NCBI GenBank assembly: GCA_019739215.1
Contig: JAHHDR010000004.1
Coordinates: 186,001-250,000, forward strand
From: Rhizobium sp.
GTDB taxonomy: Bacteria > Pseudomonadota > Alphaproteobacteria > Rhizobiales > Rhizobiaceae
Direction of reading: 5' to 3'
Length of the DNA: 64,000 bases
Under the pieces are notes generated by a model. The model saw only the letters and a list, made by a program, of their open reading frames with translations. It had not been told where the DNA came from and did no database searches. Below, piece by piece: positions 17,374 to 25,675 of the stretch. The position numbers were made by a program, and so were the translations under genes. Numbering within the stretch: position 1 is the stretch's first letter; every line of letters starts with the position of its first letter.

Positions 17374-18929
17374 GCCGCCCTCCGCTTGAGAATGTGCCGC
17401 GCCGCGTTGCGGCCCGGAAGTCCGGAAATGCCGCCGCCCGGATGCGAGCCGGCGCTGGCGAGATAGAGGCCCTCGAGCGGCGTGTCATAGCCCGAGACGC
17501 CGAAGGTCGGCCGGTTGAGCAGCAACTGATCGACCTGCAATTCGCCGTGATGCCAGTGCCCGCCCGGCATCCGGAACTGCCGCTCGATATCGACCGGCGT
17601 CAGGAGTTCGCTGGCCACCACGGTCTCGCCGATACCGGGCGCATAGTGCTCCAGTGCGGCCATGATCGCGGCCAAGAATTTCGGCTTGCCGACCTCCCAG
17701 CCCTCGCGCAGATCGTAAGGTGCATATTGCACCACCGCCGAGAGCACCGCACCGCCACCGGGCGCGAAGGATGGATCGGAAAGGCTGGGAATGGTGATCT
17801 CCATCACCGGATCCGGCGAGAACTCGCCATATTTCGACGGATTGAAGGCGTCGTCGACATGCCGCACCGAGCGCGCGATCACCAGCCGTCCCCTGAGGTC
17901 GGAGGCCGAAACGCCCTTGAAGTCAGGCACTTTGGTGAGCGCCAGATGCAGCTTGGCAGCATCACCCTTGCTGCGGACATGCTTTAGGCTCATCGACAAA
18001 TGTGTGTCGATCTCGCCCGGCGCCACGAGATTGCGCAGCGTCGCCACAGGGTGGATTGCGGAAACAACCAGCGCCGCGCGCAGTTCCTCGCCATCGCCAA
18101 GCGCCACGCCCTGCACCTTGCCGCGATCCGACAGGATCTTCGTGACCGGCGCATTCAGCCGGATGTCCGCGCCATGCTTGCGGGTGGCCTGCTCCAGCGC
18201 CTGACCCAGCGACCCCATGCCGCCGCGCGGCAGGAACTGCCCGCCCTTGGCACCCAGTGCCGTGCCGGTCAGCCGGTAATAGAGGCCGAGCAGCGAGGTC
18301 GGCGAACGCGGACCGAGATGGATGCCGAGCACCGCGTCAAAGGCAATCAGCGCCTTGAGTCGGTCGTCAGTGAGATACTCATCGGCAATGTCGGCGACAT
18401 TCATCAGCGCCATGCGGGCGAAGTCACGCGCCTCGTCGCGGCCCTTGCCGACAAGACTCAAGCCCGTCATGCCGAGATCGAACAGCTCGCCGAGACCCGT
18501 CTCGCCCGGTCGCGGCGGGCGTTTTCCCAGGAAGCGGCCGAGAATACCGGCCTGCATCATCAGTTTGGTCCGCATCTTGCCGAAGGCCTGGGCCTCATCA
18601 GGCGAAACCCCATCGAGGCTCTCGCCATAGGCGCCGCGCAGAACGGCCGGCCCCCTATCGGCATCGAGCACCACGGATGGAGCCATGTCCGACGTGAACA
18701 GCGCCGTATCGAGCCCGAGTTCGTCAACCACCTCCGGCGCCAGCCGGTTGACGATATGGGCGAGCCCGCTCGACATGTAGCCGGGATGAAACTCCCGCGT
18801 CCGCGCCCCGCCGCCGACCGCGTCGGACGCTTCGAGCACGACGACCCTTTTGCCCGCCTTGGCGAGCAGGCCTGCGGCAACGAGACCATTATGGCCGCCG
18901 CCGATGATGATGGCGTCAAAGGACTTCAT
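17370..18929 (-). CDS. NAD(P)/FAD-dependent oxidoreductase, PYROXD2/CrtI-like
   Basis: A 519-residue flavoprotein of the phytoene-desaturase-related superfamily. The FAD loop is DAIIIGGGHNGLVAAGLLAK at the N terminus, followed by VVVLEASDAVGGGARTREF. The C-terminal FAD motif is LYLASAGSHPGGGISGLPG, then RNAARHIL. Its layout is that of PYROXD2-type proteins, not of carotenoid enzymes, and no carotenoid genes are present. It overlaps the next upstream paralogue by 14 bp and the GcvT-like gene by 4 bp, a tightly packed operon. It probably oxidises an amine or related C-N/C-C bond; the substrate is unknown. Confidence 0.8.
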   Translation of the reverse strand: MKSFDAIIIGGGHNGLVAAGLLAKAGKRVVVLEASDAVGGGARTREFHPGYMSSGLAHIVNRLAPEVVDELGLDTALFTSDMAPSVVLDADRGPAVLRGAYGESLDGVSPDEAQAFGKMRTKLMMQAGILGRFLGKRPPRPGETGLGELFDLGMTGLSLVGKGRDEARDFARMALMNVADIADEYLTDDRLKALIAFDAVLGIHLGPRSPTSLLGLYYRLTGTALGAKGGQFLPRGGMGSLGQALEQATRKHGADIRLNAPVTKILSDRGKVQGVALGDGEELRAALVVSAIHPVATLRNLVAPGEIDTHLSMSLKHVRSKGDAAKLHLALTKVPDFKGVSASDLRGRLVIARSVRHVDDAFNPSKYGEFSPDPVMEITIPSLSDPSFAPGGGAVLSAVVQYAPYDLREGWEVGKPKFLAAIMAALEHYAPGIGETVVASELLTPVDIERQFRMPGGHWHHGELQVDQLLLNRPTFGVSGYDTPLEGLYLASAGSHPGGGISGLPGRNAARHILKRRAA

Positions 18930-20535
18930 GGGCGGGGCTCATATGTTTGCGGGAAATTTTAAGGTCACGCAGCACTTCGTTGGCCGCGTTGTAGCCGGGC
19001 GCACCCATGACGCCGCCGCCCGGATGGGTCGACGAGCCGCACATATAGAGGCCGTCGATCGGGCTGCGATATTGCGCATATCCGGGCACCGGGCGGTTGA
19101 ACAGCAGCTGGTCGAAGGTCAATTCACCCTGGAAGATATTGCCTTCGGTCAGGCCGACCTCGGCTTCCAGTTCGCGCGGGGTGCGCACTTCCATATGCAG
19201 GATGCGGTCACGGAAGCCCGGCGAATATTCGGCGATCTGGCTGACGACGGATTCGGCGAAGCCGTCGCGATCCGCATCGGTCCAGTCGCGGCCTTCCACC
19301 TTCGGCGGGCAATATTGCACGAAGCAGCTCATGAAATGCTTGCCGGGATGGGACATGGTCGGGTCGAGCGTCGTCGGGATCATCGCATCGAGGAACGGGT
19401 CTGCCGACCAGCGCTCCGCCTTCCAGTCGTCATAGCCGCGCTCAATGCGCTCGACGGAATCGGTGAAATGCAGGTCGCCCTTGATGCAGGTCGAGCCCTT
19501 GGGCAGCGCCGGAAATTCCGGCAGTCCGTCGAGCGCGATATTCACCTTGCCGGACGAACCACGCATTTTGAAATGCCTGACCCGATGGACGAATTTTTCC
19601 GGCAGGTCCTTCTCGTCGACCAGCTTGAGGAAGGTGCGCTTGACGTCGGCATTGGAGATGACGAGCTTGCCTGATATCTCGTCGCCATTGGCAAGCGCCA
19701 CACCCGTCGCCCGTCCGTTCCGGACGATCACCTTGTCGACCGCCGAGCCGGTCCGGATCGTGCCGCCCGAGGCCTGGAAGCTCTTGGACAACGCCTGCGT
19801 CACCGCGCCCATGCCGCCGCGGGCATAACCCCAGGCGCCGACCGAGCCGTCGACCTCGCCCATATAGTGATGCAGCAGCACGTAAGCCGTGCCAGGCGAC
19901 ATCGGGCCGAGCGCCGTGCCGATGATACCGGACAGCGCCAGATAGGCCTTGACCACATCGGTCTCGAAATACTCATCGAGAAAGTCCGAGATCGACATGG
20001 TCCAGAAGCGCAGCGTCAGTGCCATCTGCTCCGGCGTGAACTCGCCCATCTTCTTGGCAAGAAACAACAGTTCGCCGATATCGCGCGGCCTGTAGGAGAA
20101 CGGATCGGGCGCCGTGCGCATCAAGAGCGGCTGGATGAAACGGCACTGCCGCGTCACGTCGCGGGCATAGCGCTCATAGGCCTCGCCGTCGCGCGGGCTG
20201 TAGCGGGCGAATTCGCGGCGATGCTGGTTGTGGTCGCGATAGGAAGCGAGATAGCCGCCATCACGTGTCAGCACCGCGCCGCCCTCATAGCCGACGATCT
20301 GCAAGCCGTGCTTCGGCAATTCGAGATCGCGCATGATCTCGGGCCGGAACAGCGAACAGACATAGGAACAGTTGGAATAGGTGACACCCGGCGACAATTC
20401 CCGGCTGGTGGCGGCGCCGCCAACCCAATCGTTCTTTTCGACCACGCAGACCTCGAGCCCTGCCCGCTGGAGATAGCCGGCGGTGACGAGGCCGTTATGG
20501 CCGCCCCCGATGATCACGGCGTCATAGGTTTTCAT
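18916..20535 (-). CDS. NAD(P)/FAD-dependent oxidoreductase, PYROXD2/CrtI-like (paralogue)
   Basis: A 539-residue paralogue of the adjacent 17370-18929 protein. The FAD loop is DAVIIGGGHNGLVTAGYLQR. The second motif is CVVEKNDWVGGAATSREL, and the C-terminal signature is GLYMCGSSTHPGGGVMGAPG, then YNAANEVL. The two proteins are clearly diverged along their length, which favours a heteromer or two successive steps over recent duplication. It is the first gene of the leftward part of the cluster, and operator 3 lies 58 bp upstream of its ATG. Nothing in the sequence fixes the substrate. Confidence 0.8.
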   Translation of the reverse strand: MKTYDAVIIGGGHNGLVTAGYLQRAGLEVCVVEKNDWVGGAATSRELSPGVTYSNCSYVCSLFRPEIMRDLELPKHGLQIVGYEGGAVLTRDGGYLASYRDHNQHRREFARYSPRDGEAYERYARDVTRQCRFIQPLLMRTAPDPFSYRPRDIGELLFLAKKMGEFTPEQMALTLRFWTMSISDFLDEYFETDVVKAYLALSGIIGTALGPMSPGTAYVLLHHYMGEVDGSVGAWGYARGGMGAVTQALSKSFQASGGTIRTGSAVDKVIVRNGRATGVALANGDEISGKLVISNADVKRTFLKLVDEKDLPEKFVHRVRHFKMRGSSGKVNIALDGLPEFPALPKGSTCIKGDLHFTDSVERIERGYDDWKAERWSADPFLDAMIPTTLDPTMSHPGKHFMSCFVQYCPPKVEGRDWTDADRDGFAESVVSQIAEYSPGFRDRILHMEVRTPRELEAEVGLTEGNIFQGELTFDQLLFNRPVPGYAQYRSPIDGLYMCGSSTHPGGGVMGAPGYNAANEVLRDLKISRKHMSPAHEVL

Positions 20536-20592
20536 GTGCGTTCCCCGTTATCTGGCCCGAAACTGCCATAGTGGACCTGATCTTGTCCAGAT

Positions 20593-20618
20593 ATTTTGAA
20601 TGAACATTCAGTCAGAAC
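20593..20618. promoter_or_regulatory. BetI/TetR-type operator 3, between divergent flavoprotein and methyltransferase genes
   Basis: The 16-bp core TTGAATGAACATTCAG is identical to that of operator 1, and the outer flank TCAG matches operator 2 in position. It lies in the 158-bp divergent gap, so one bound dimer could control both the flavoprotein/GcvT operon and the methyltransferase-tetR pair, giving autoregulation. Confidence 0.65.
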
Positions 20619-20693
20619 ATTGCAATTTCTTGAAATCGCGATATTATTTCTTGGACGAAAGCAGGTCGAAAACGAAGGATGGAGAGCCGCCGC

Positions 20694-21479
20694 ATGACCG
20701 AAGCCGAGCCGGAATATGACGACATCCACATGCGATTCCTCGAGCTGCTCTGGGGCGACGGCTATCTTTCGCCGGGCGGCCCGGCGGAGGTCGATCGCGT
20801 GCTGGAGCATGTGCCCATTGCAGGCAAGGACATGCTCGATATCGGCTGCGGCTCGGGCGGCATCACCCTGCATATCGCGAAGAGATTCTCGCCGCGCTCG
20901 ATCACCGGCTTCGACGTCGAAAAGCCGGTCATCCGCGAGGCGGCCCGGCGCGCGCAAGAGGCTGAGCTGAGCGACCGCGTGCTTTTCGTCCAGGCGCCTC
21001 CCGGCCGCCTGCCCTTCGAGGATGCGAGCTTCGACATTGTGTTCTCCAAGGACGCGATGGTTCACATCCCCGACAAGAACGCGATCTTCGCCGAGATCTT
21101 CCGCGTGCTCCGCCCCGGAGGGGTCTTTGCAGCCTCCGACTGGCTGGTCGGCCATGACAGCGAACTCTCGCAGGACATGAAGGACTATATCGAGGCCGAG
21201 GGCCTTTCCTTCGGCATGGCCTCGGCAACCCGCTACCGGCAAGCCATGAAGAGCGCCGGCTTCAAGGACATCAGGACCGAGAGCCGCAATGAATGGTATC
21301 GCGACGAGGCACGCCGCGAATTGAACCGGCTAAAGACCGACCTATATGACGAGGCAGTGAGGCTCACCAGCAAGGCGTTCGTGGAGAAGAACCTTCGCAC
21401 CTGGACGGCCATGCAAAAGGTTCTTGACAGTGGTGAGCATTGTCCTACGCATCTGAATGCAACAAAGCCCGGCCTGTGA
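20694..21479 (+). CDS. SAM-dependent methyltransferase, phosphoethanolamine N-methyltransferase-like
   Basis: A 261-residue class I methyltransferase. Motif I is MLDIGCGSGG at residues 47-56. FSKDAMVHIPDKNAIFAEIF and RVLRPGGVFAASDWL follow in the order seen in the phosphoethanolamine/phosphocholine methyltransferases, as do the N-terminal WGDGYLSPGG and the late FKDIRTESRNEWY segment. The ATG at 20694 has GGAGAG 7 nt upstream; the ATG at 20679 sits inside that ribosome-binding region. A methyl-adding enzyme inside a cluster that otherwise removes methyl groups is unexpected. It may make a methylated amine or feed phosphatidylcholine synthesis. The TetR gene follows after 52 bp. Confidence 0.75.
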   Translation: MTEAEPEYDDIHMRFLELLWGDGYLSPGGPAEVDRVLEHVPIAGKDMLDIGCGSGGITLHIAKRFSPRSITGFDVEKPVIREAARRAQEAELSDRVLFVQAPPGRLPFEDASFDIVFSKDAMVHIPDKNAIFAEIFRVLRPGGVFAASDWLVGHDSELSQDMKDYIEAEGLSFGMASATRYRQAMKSAGFKDIRTESRNEWYRDEARRELNRLKTDLYDEAVRLTSKAFVEKNLRTWTAMQKVLDSGEHCPTHLNATKPGL

Positions 21480-21531
21480 TTCATTGCCCTGATTCACAAG
21501 AAACCGGGAAAGACGGGAAACTGACGACACG

Positions 21532-22179
21532 ATGAACATTGTCCCGGATCTCGGCGGCGAGCGGAAAAGCCGCAAGGCATCCAAGGAAACCCGCCAGCAG
21601 CAGCTCATCGAGGCGACGATCGACTCGCTCGCCAAGCGCGGCTATTCCGACACCACGCTCGCCAATGTCGCCGACGGCGCGGGCCTGTCACGGGGCATCG
21701 TCAATTTCCACTTCGAGAGCAAAGAGAAGCTGCTCGTCTCGACGCTGCAATATATGTCGGACGAGTATGCCGGCCACTGGAACGCGGCGCTCGACAGGGC
21801 CGGACCGCGCGCCGCCGACAAGATCTGGTCGCTGGTCCATGCCGATTTCGACCGCCGCATCTGCACAAAGCGAAAGCTCGCCGCCTGGTGCGCGTTCTGG
21901 GGCGAAGCCAAGTCGCGGCCGACCTACCAGGCGCTCTGCGGCATGAGCGACCAGAACTACCAGCAGACCTTCGTTGAACTCTGCGCCGACCTGAAGGCCG
22001 AAGGCGACTATGCCTTCGATCCCGAACCGATGGCGCTCGGCATCTGCTCGATGATGGAGGGCCTGTGGTTCCGGTTGATGATGAATGACGGCCTGACCCG
22101 GGAGAGGGCGCTTGCCGCCGCGATCGAATATGTCGCCGCGGTGTTCCCCAGGCACATATCGACATCCGGCGTGAAATAA
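21532..22179 (+). CDS. TetR/AcrR-family regulator, BetI-like
   Basis: A 215-residue repressor. The N-terminal three-helix DNA-binding domain spans about residues 20-68 (KETRQQQLIEATIDSLAKRG, LANVADGAGLSRGIVNFHFE, SKEKLLVSTL). The effector domain carries KLAAWCAFWGEAKSRPTYQA and MMEGLWFRLMMNDG. These are the same two landmarks found in BetI (KAWLAFWA and IDGLWLR), the choline-responsive repressor. The three palindromes at 12531, 15823 and 20593 fit the kind of site BetI-type proteins bind. It therefore probably senses the quaternary amine or a breakdown intermediate. Confidence 0.85.
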   Translation: MNIVPDLGGERKSRKASKETRQQQLIEATIDSLAKRGYSDTTLANVADGAGLSRGIVNFHFESKEKLLVSTLQYMSDEYAGHWNAALDRAGPRAADKIWSLVHADFDRRICTKRKLAAWCAFWGEAKSRPTYQALCGMSDQNYQQTFVELCADLKAEGDYAFDPEPMALGICSMMEGLWFRLMMNDGLTRERALAAAIEYVAAVFPRHISTSGVK

Positions 22180-22269
22180 GCGCGCTGCTCCATCCGTATC
22201 GCATTGCAGAAAGGCCGGGCGCCGTGAGAGCGTGCGGCCGGATCCGCACTGCCTGCCGATGGAGTCAAC

Positions 22270-23553
22270 ATGCATCTCAGCGCCACCCGCCTTGCCGCCA
22301 TGCTCGCTATTTCGATCCTGGCAGCCACGCCCGCATTCGGCATTGAGGCAACGACCTACAAGGGCACGATCGGCAAGATCGCAATCATCGTCGAAATGTC
22401 GGATGTCTCCGACGCCGACCGGTTCTTCGCGCGCTACGCCTATATGTCCAGGGGCGCGGACATTCCGCTCCACGGCCGCATCAACGACGATGGCAGTCTC
22501 GCGATCGAGGAGGAGGCTCCCTGTGACCCTTCATGCCGCAACACCGATGGCGATATTGTCGAGGACCCGCCCATCGGTGCCGACTGGACGCTCGCCCGGC
22601 AGGATCGCACGGGCGCGCAACTCAAGGGCATGTGGACGGACCGGAAAAGCGGCAAGTCACTGGTCGTGACACTTGAGCGCGTCGGCACCCGGACGTTGGG
22701 AGACGGCGCCGAGACGCTGGATGCGCTCGACCCGGTCAACGTGATCGCCGGCTGGACGAGCAGGAAAATCACACCGGCGCTGCTGCCTTACGATTTCCTC
22801 AAGCTCGACTATCCGGTCAAGCGTGGGCCCGAAACCACATTCCAGGGCGCGACCATCCGCCTGGACACCGACCCGAGGACGGAAACATCCTATCCCGTCA
22901 TCGTCACGCTGCCTGGCACCGCTACCGGGGCCATCAACGGCTACCTGCAGCAGCAGTGGCTGCAGTTCCAGTTCAACCCGTATTATTGCAAGTCGACGGC
23001 CTATCTCGGCTTTGGCTGGAGCGGATCGGGCGGCCAGGGCACCACCGGGCTGGATGGGGGGTCATCGGCAGAGATCGAGTATCTAACCGACCGCCTGCTC
23101 GGTCTTGTCGAGAACGGCAGTTCCTATTGCGGCGGCGCGCATCCGAACCATTTCGAGAACCGGCACTTTGCGGATGTCCGGACCGGAGAACCGATCGAGG
23201 CGGAACGCCTGCTCAAGGGCTGGGTGCCGAAAAACCCCGACGGCCAGGACATGGACCCGGCCATGGTGGTCGACGAGAACAATCAGCGATATGGCCCCAA
23301 TGCCGACCTGGTGGCCTTCATCAACGCGCGCCGCGACACGTCCGACGCTTCCATCGCGACCGACTGCGGTATGAGCGACCTCGTTGCCAGCAATCTCGGC
23401 GTCTATTTCACGAGGAACGAACTGGTCTTCAATCTCAGGAACCTGCCGCATGTCATCTTCGCCTGTACCGGCGATCTCTTGCGCATCCCGCTGAGGGAGG
23501 CGAAACCATTGCTGACCGAGGACGGTGTCCGCTATCTGGGACTGGGGGACTAA
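22270..23553 (+). CDS. Secreted protein with DUF3298/PdaC-like region
   Basis: A 427-residue protein with a clear signal peptide (RLAAMLAISILAATPAFG) and likely cleavage after AFG near residue 25. Downstream, SSYCGGAHPNHFENRHFADV and RTGEPIEAERLLKG resemble the DUF3298 region of RsiV/PdaC-type extracytoplasmic proteins, where GGAHPN is the hallmark. Several cysteines in the mature part suggest disulphides. Location is periplasmic. No partner gene is evident; it stands between tetR and the pta-ackA pair with about 90-bp gaps on both sides. Function unknown. Confidence 0.6.
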   Translation: MHLSATRLAAMLAISILAATPAFGIEATTYKGTIGKIAIIVEMSDVSDADRFFARYAYMSRGADIPLHGRINDDGSLAIEEEAPCDPSCRNTDGDIVEDPPIGADWTLARQDRTGAQLKGMWTDRKSGKSLVVTLERVGTRTLGDGAETLDALDPVNVIAGWTSRKITPALLPYDFLKLDYPVKRGPETTFQGATIRLDTDPRTETSYPVIVTLPGTATGAINGYLQQQWLQFQFNPYYCKSTAYLGFGWSGSGGQGTTGLDGGSSAEIEYLTDRLLGLVENGSSYCGGAHPNHFENRHFADVRTGEPIEAERLLKGWVPKNPDGQDMDPAMVVDENNQRYGPNADLVAFINARRDTSDASIATDCGMSDLVASNLGVYFTRNELVFNLRNLPHVIFACTGDLLRIPLREAKPLLTEDGVRYLGLGD

Positions 23554-23645
23554 CCTTCAGCTTCCAGCCATTGACCGGTATCAATTTTCCCGTAGCCCGG
23601 TCATGCTAGGCTTGCCGCGCAGGTGCATCGAAACCCGAGGAAGCC

Positions 23646-24575
23646 ATGAGCCTTCAGACAGACGCCGTACTCGACATGTGCCGGGGCATCGCACCGATCA
23701 GGACCGCCATTGTCCATCCGGTCAAGCCGAACGTCATCGAAGCGGCCGAAGAGGCGGTTCGCGCAGGGCTGATCGAGCCTGTTATGGTCGGTCCGCGAGC
23801 GAAAATTGAGGCGGCCGCCGTCGAAGCTGAAATCGCCATCTCTGCCTGGCAGGTGATCGACACCGAACACAGCCACGCCGCCGCTGCGAAGGCGGCCGAG
23901 CTCGCTGCGGGCAAGCATGTCGATGCGATCATGAAAGGATCGCTGCATACCGACGAACTGCTCGGCGCGATCGTCGGCGCCAGTTCGGGCCTGCGGACGG
24001 CACGGCGCATCTCGCATGCCTTCCTCATGAGCATCGCCAGCTACCCCAAGCCCTTCATCATCACCGATGCTGCCGTCAACATACTGCCGGATCTTGCGGT
24101 CAAGGCCGACATCGTCCAGAACGCCGTCGATCTCTGGCGGCTGATCTATGGAAACACCGTTCCCGCCAAGGTCGCCATCCTTGCCGCCGTCGAAACCGTC
24201 AATCCCAGGATGCCGGCCACGATCGACGCGGCGGCCCTCTGCAAGATGGCGGATCGCGGCCAGATCACCGACTGCCTGATGGACGGCCCGCTGGCCTTCG
24301 ACAACGCCATCAGCATCGAGGCAGCCCGGGAGAAGGGGATCGTCTCCGTCGTCGCCGGCAATGCCGATATCCTCGTCGTGCCCGACATCGAGGCCGGCAA
24401 CATGCTGGCCAAGCAATTGACCTTCCTCAGCGGCGCGGAAGCGGCCGGCATCGTGCTGGGCGCCCGCGTGCCGGTCATCCTCACCAGCCGCGCCGACAAC
24501 GAGCGCGCGCGGCTGCTCTCCTGCGCGCTCGCGGTCCTGCTCGCCGACGCCCACAATCGCGGCATGATCAAATGA
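23646..24575 (+). CDS. Phosphate acetyl/butyryltransferase
   Basis: A 309-residue PTA/PTB-family protein, which swaps CoA for phosphate on short acyl groups. Characteristic segments are VDAIMKGSLHTDELLGAIVG, RRISHAFLMSIASYPKPFII TDAAVN (in two parts) and VAILAAVETVNPRMPATIDA. The length equals phosphotransbutyrylase and short Pta forms. It overlaps the acetate kinase gene by 4 bp (ATGA). Together they convert acetyl-CoA, or another acyl-CoA, to the acid with ATP gain, or the reverse. Confidence 0.85.
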   Translation: MSLQTDAVLDMCRGIAPIRTAIVHPVKPNVIEAAEEAVRAGLIEPVMVGPRAKIEAAAVEAEIAISAWQVIDTEHSHAAAAKAAELAAGKHVDAIMKGSLHTDELLGAIVGASSGLRTARRISHAFLMSIASYPKPFIITDAAVNILPDLAVKADIVQNAVDLWRLIYGNTVPAKVAILAAVETVNPRMPATIDAAALCKMADRGQITDCLMDGPLAFDNAISIEAAREKGIVSVVAGNADILVVPDIEAGNMLAKQLTFLSGAEAAGIVLGARVPVILTSRADNERARLLSCALAVLLADAHNRGMIK

Positions 24576-25669
24576 CCGATGTGCTGCTGGTTCTCAACAC
24601 AGGCTCGTCGAGCCTGAAATTTCAAGTCTTCGAGCGCGACCGACTCGACGTTCTGCTCTCCGGCAAGGTGACGGGTATCGGCACAGGCTCGGAACTCGCG
24701 GCCAAGGCCGGCGTCGTCGAGACGAGAACCCCGCTGGCCGCGAACGACCATGATACAGCGCTCGAAGCCGTTCTCGGCTACATCGACCGGCATGACGATC
24801 ACTGGAGCATCCGGGCGGTGGTGCATCGCGTCGTTCATGGTGGCGTCGATTTCGTCGATCCCGTCATCGTTACGCCAGACATTCTCGAAAGGCTCGAGAG
24901 GCTCAACCCGCTGGCGCCGCTGCACCAGCCCTTCAACATCGCGGGCATCCGCGCTTCCCATCGGCTCGCGGGCGATGCACCCGATATCGCCTGTTTCGAT
25001 ACCGCTTTCCATGCGGGACGGGCCGAGATCTTCGAGACCTTCGCCATAGAGAAGCCGCTGCGCGACAAGGGCATTCGCCGCTACGGATTCCACGGTCTTT
25101 CCTATCAATGGATCACGCATTTGCTCGAACAGGATCGCCCCGATCTCGCGATAGGCCGGATCGTTGCGGCTCATCTCGGCAATGGCGCCAGCCTCTGCGC
25201 CATCAGCAACGGCCGAAGCGTCGACACCACGATGGGGATGACCGCGCTGGACGGCATTCCGATGGGCACGCGACCCGGGGCGCTGGACCCAGGCGCCGTC
25301 ACCTTCATGATGCGCGAACTCGGCATGGATGCGACTGAGATAGAGGAGAGTCTTTACGAGCGCTCCGGGCTCAAAGGTTTGTCAGATCTTACCAACGACG
25401 TCGCCGAGCTTCTCGGAAACGACAACCCCCGCGCTGCCCTGGCGCTGGATTATTTCGCGCTCAAGGTCGCGCAATACGCGGCGATGATGGCGGTTTCCCT
25501 GGGCGGCATCGACGCGATGGTATTCACCGGCGGCATCGGCGAAAATGCGGCGCCGGTGCGCGAGGTGGTTCTCCGTCGCCTTGATGTCCTCGGCGCTTTC
25601 GAGACGCTGGTCATTCCGGCGAACGAAGAGCGGATGATGGCGATTCAGGCGCGAGACCTGCTGGGATGA
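24572..25669 (+). CDS. ackA: Acetate kinase
   Basis: A 365-residue ASKHA-fold kinase. VLLVLNTGSSSLKFQVF is the first acetokinase signature and RRYGFHGLSYQW the second. Further landmarks are HLGNGASLCAISNGRSVDTT, MGMTALDGIPMGTRPGALDP and FTGGIGENAAPVRE. It converts acetate plus ATP to acetyl phosphate. At 365 residues it is shorter than the usual ~400, mainly in the middle and at the C terminus, as seen in other alphaproteobacterial forms. It is coupled to the phosphotransacetylase gene before it and convergent with glycerate kinase after 6 bp. Confidence 0.9.
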   Translation: MTDVLLVLNTGSSSLKFQVFERDRLDVLLSGKVTGIGTGSELAAKAGVVETRTPLAANDHDTALEAVLGYIDRHDDHWSIRAVVHRVVHGGVDFVDPVIVTPDILERLERLNPLAPLHQPFNIAGIRASHRLAGDAPDIACFDTAFHAGRAEIFETFAIEKPLRDKGIRRYGFHGLSYQWITHLLEQDRPDLAIGRIVAAHLGNGASLCAISNGRSVDTTMGMTALDGIPMGTRPGALDPGAVTFMMRELGMDATEIEESLYERSGLKGLSDLTNDVAELLGNDNPRAALALDYFALKVAQYAAMMAVSLGGIDAMVFTGGIGENAAPVREVVLRRLDVLGAFETLVIPANEERMMAIQARDLLG

Positions 25670-25675
25670 TTGCGG

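Noticed and set aside
17370..20535. Carotenoid (crtI) biosynthesis
   Set aside because: The two proteins are CrtI-superfamily flavoproteins of the PYROXD2 kind; no crtB, crtE or crtY is present and the neighbours are amine-catabolism genes.
16152..20693. Glycine riboswitch upstream of the GcvT-like gene
   Set aside because: The upstream sequence is coding (14-bp and 4-bp overlaps), and the only gap, 20536-20693, shows no tandem aptamer pattern.
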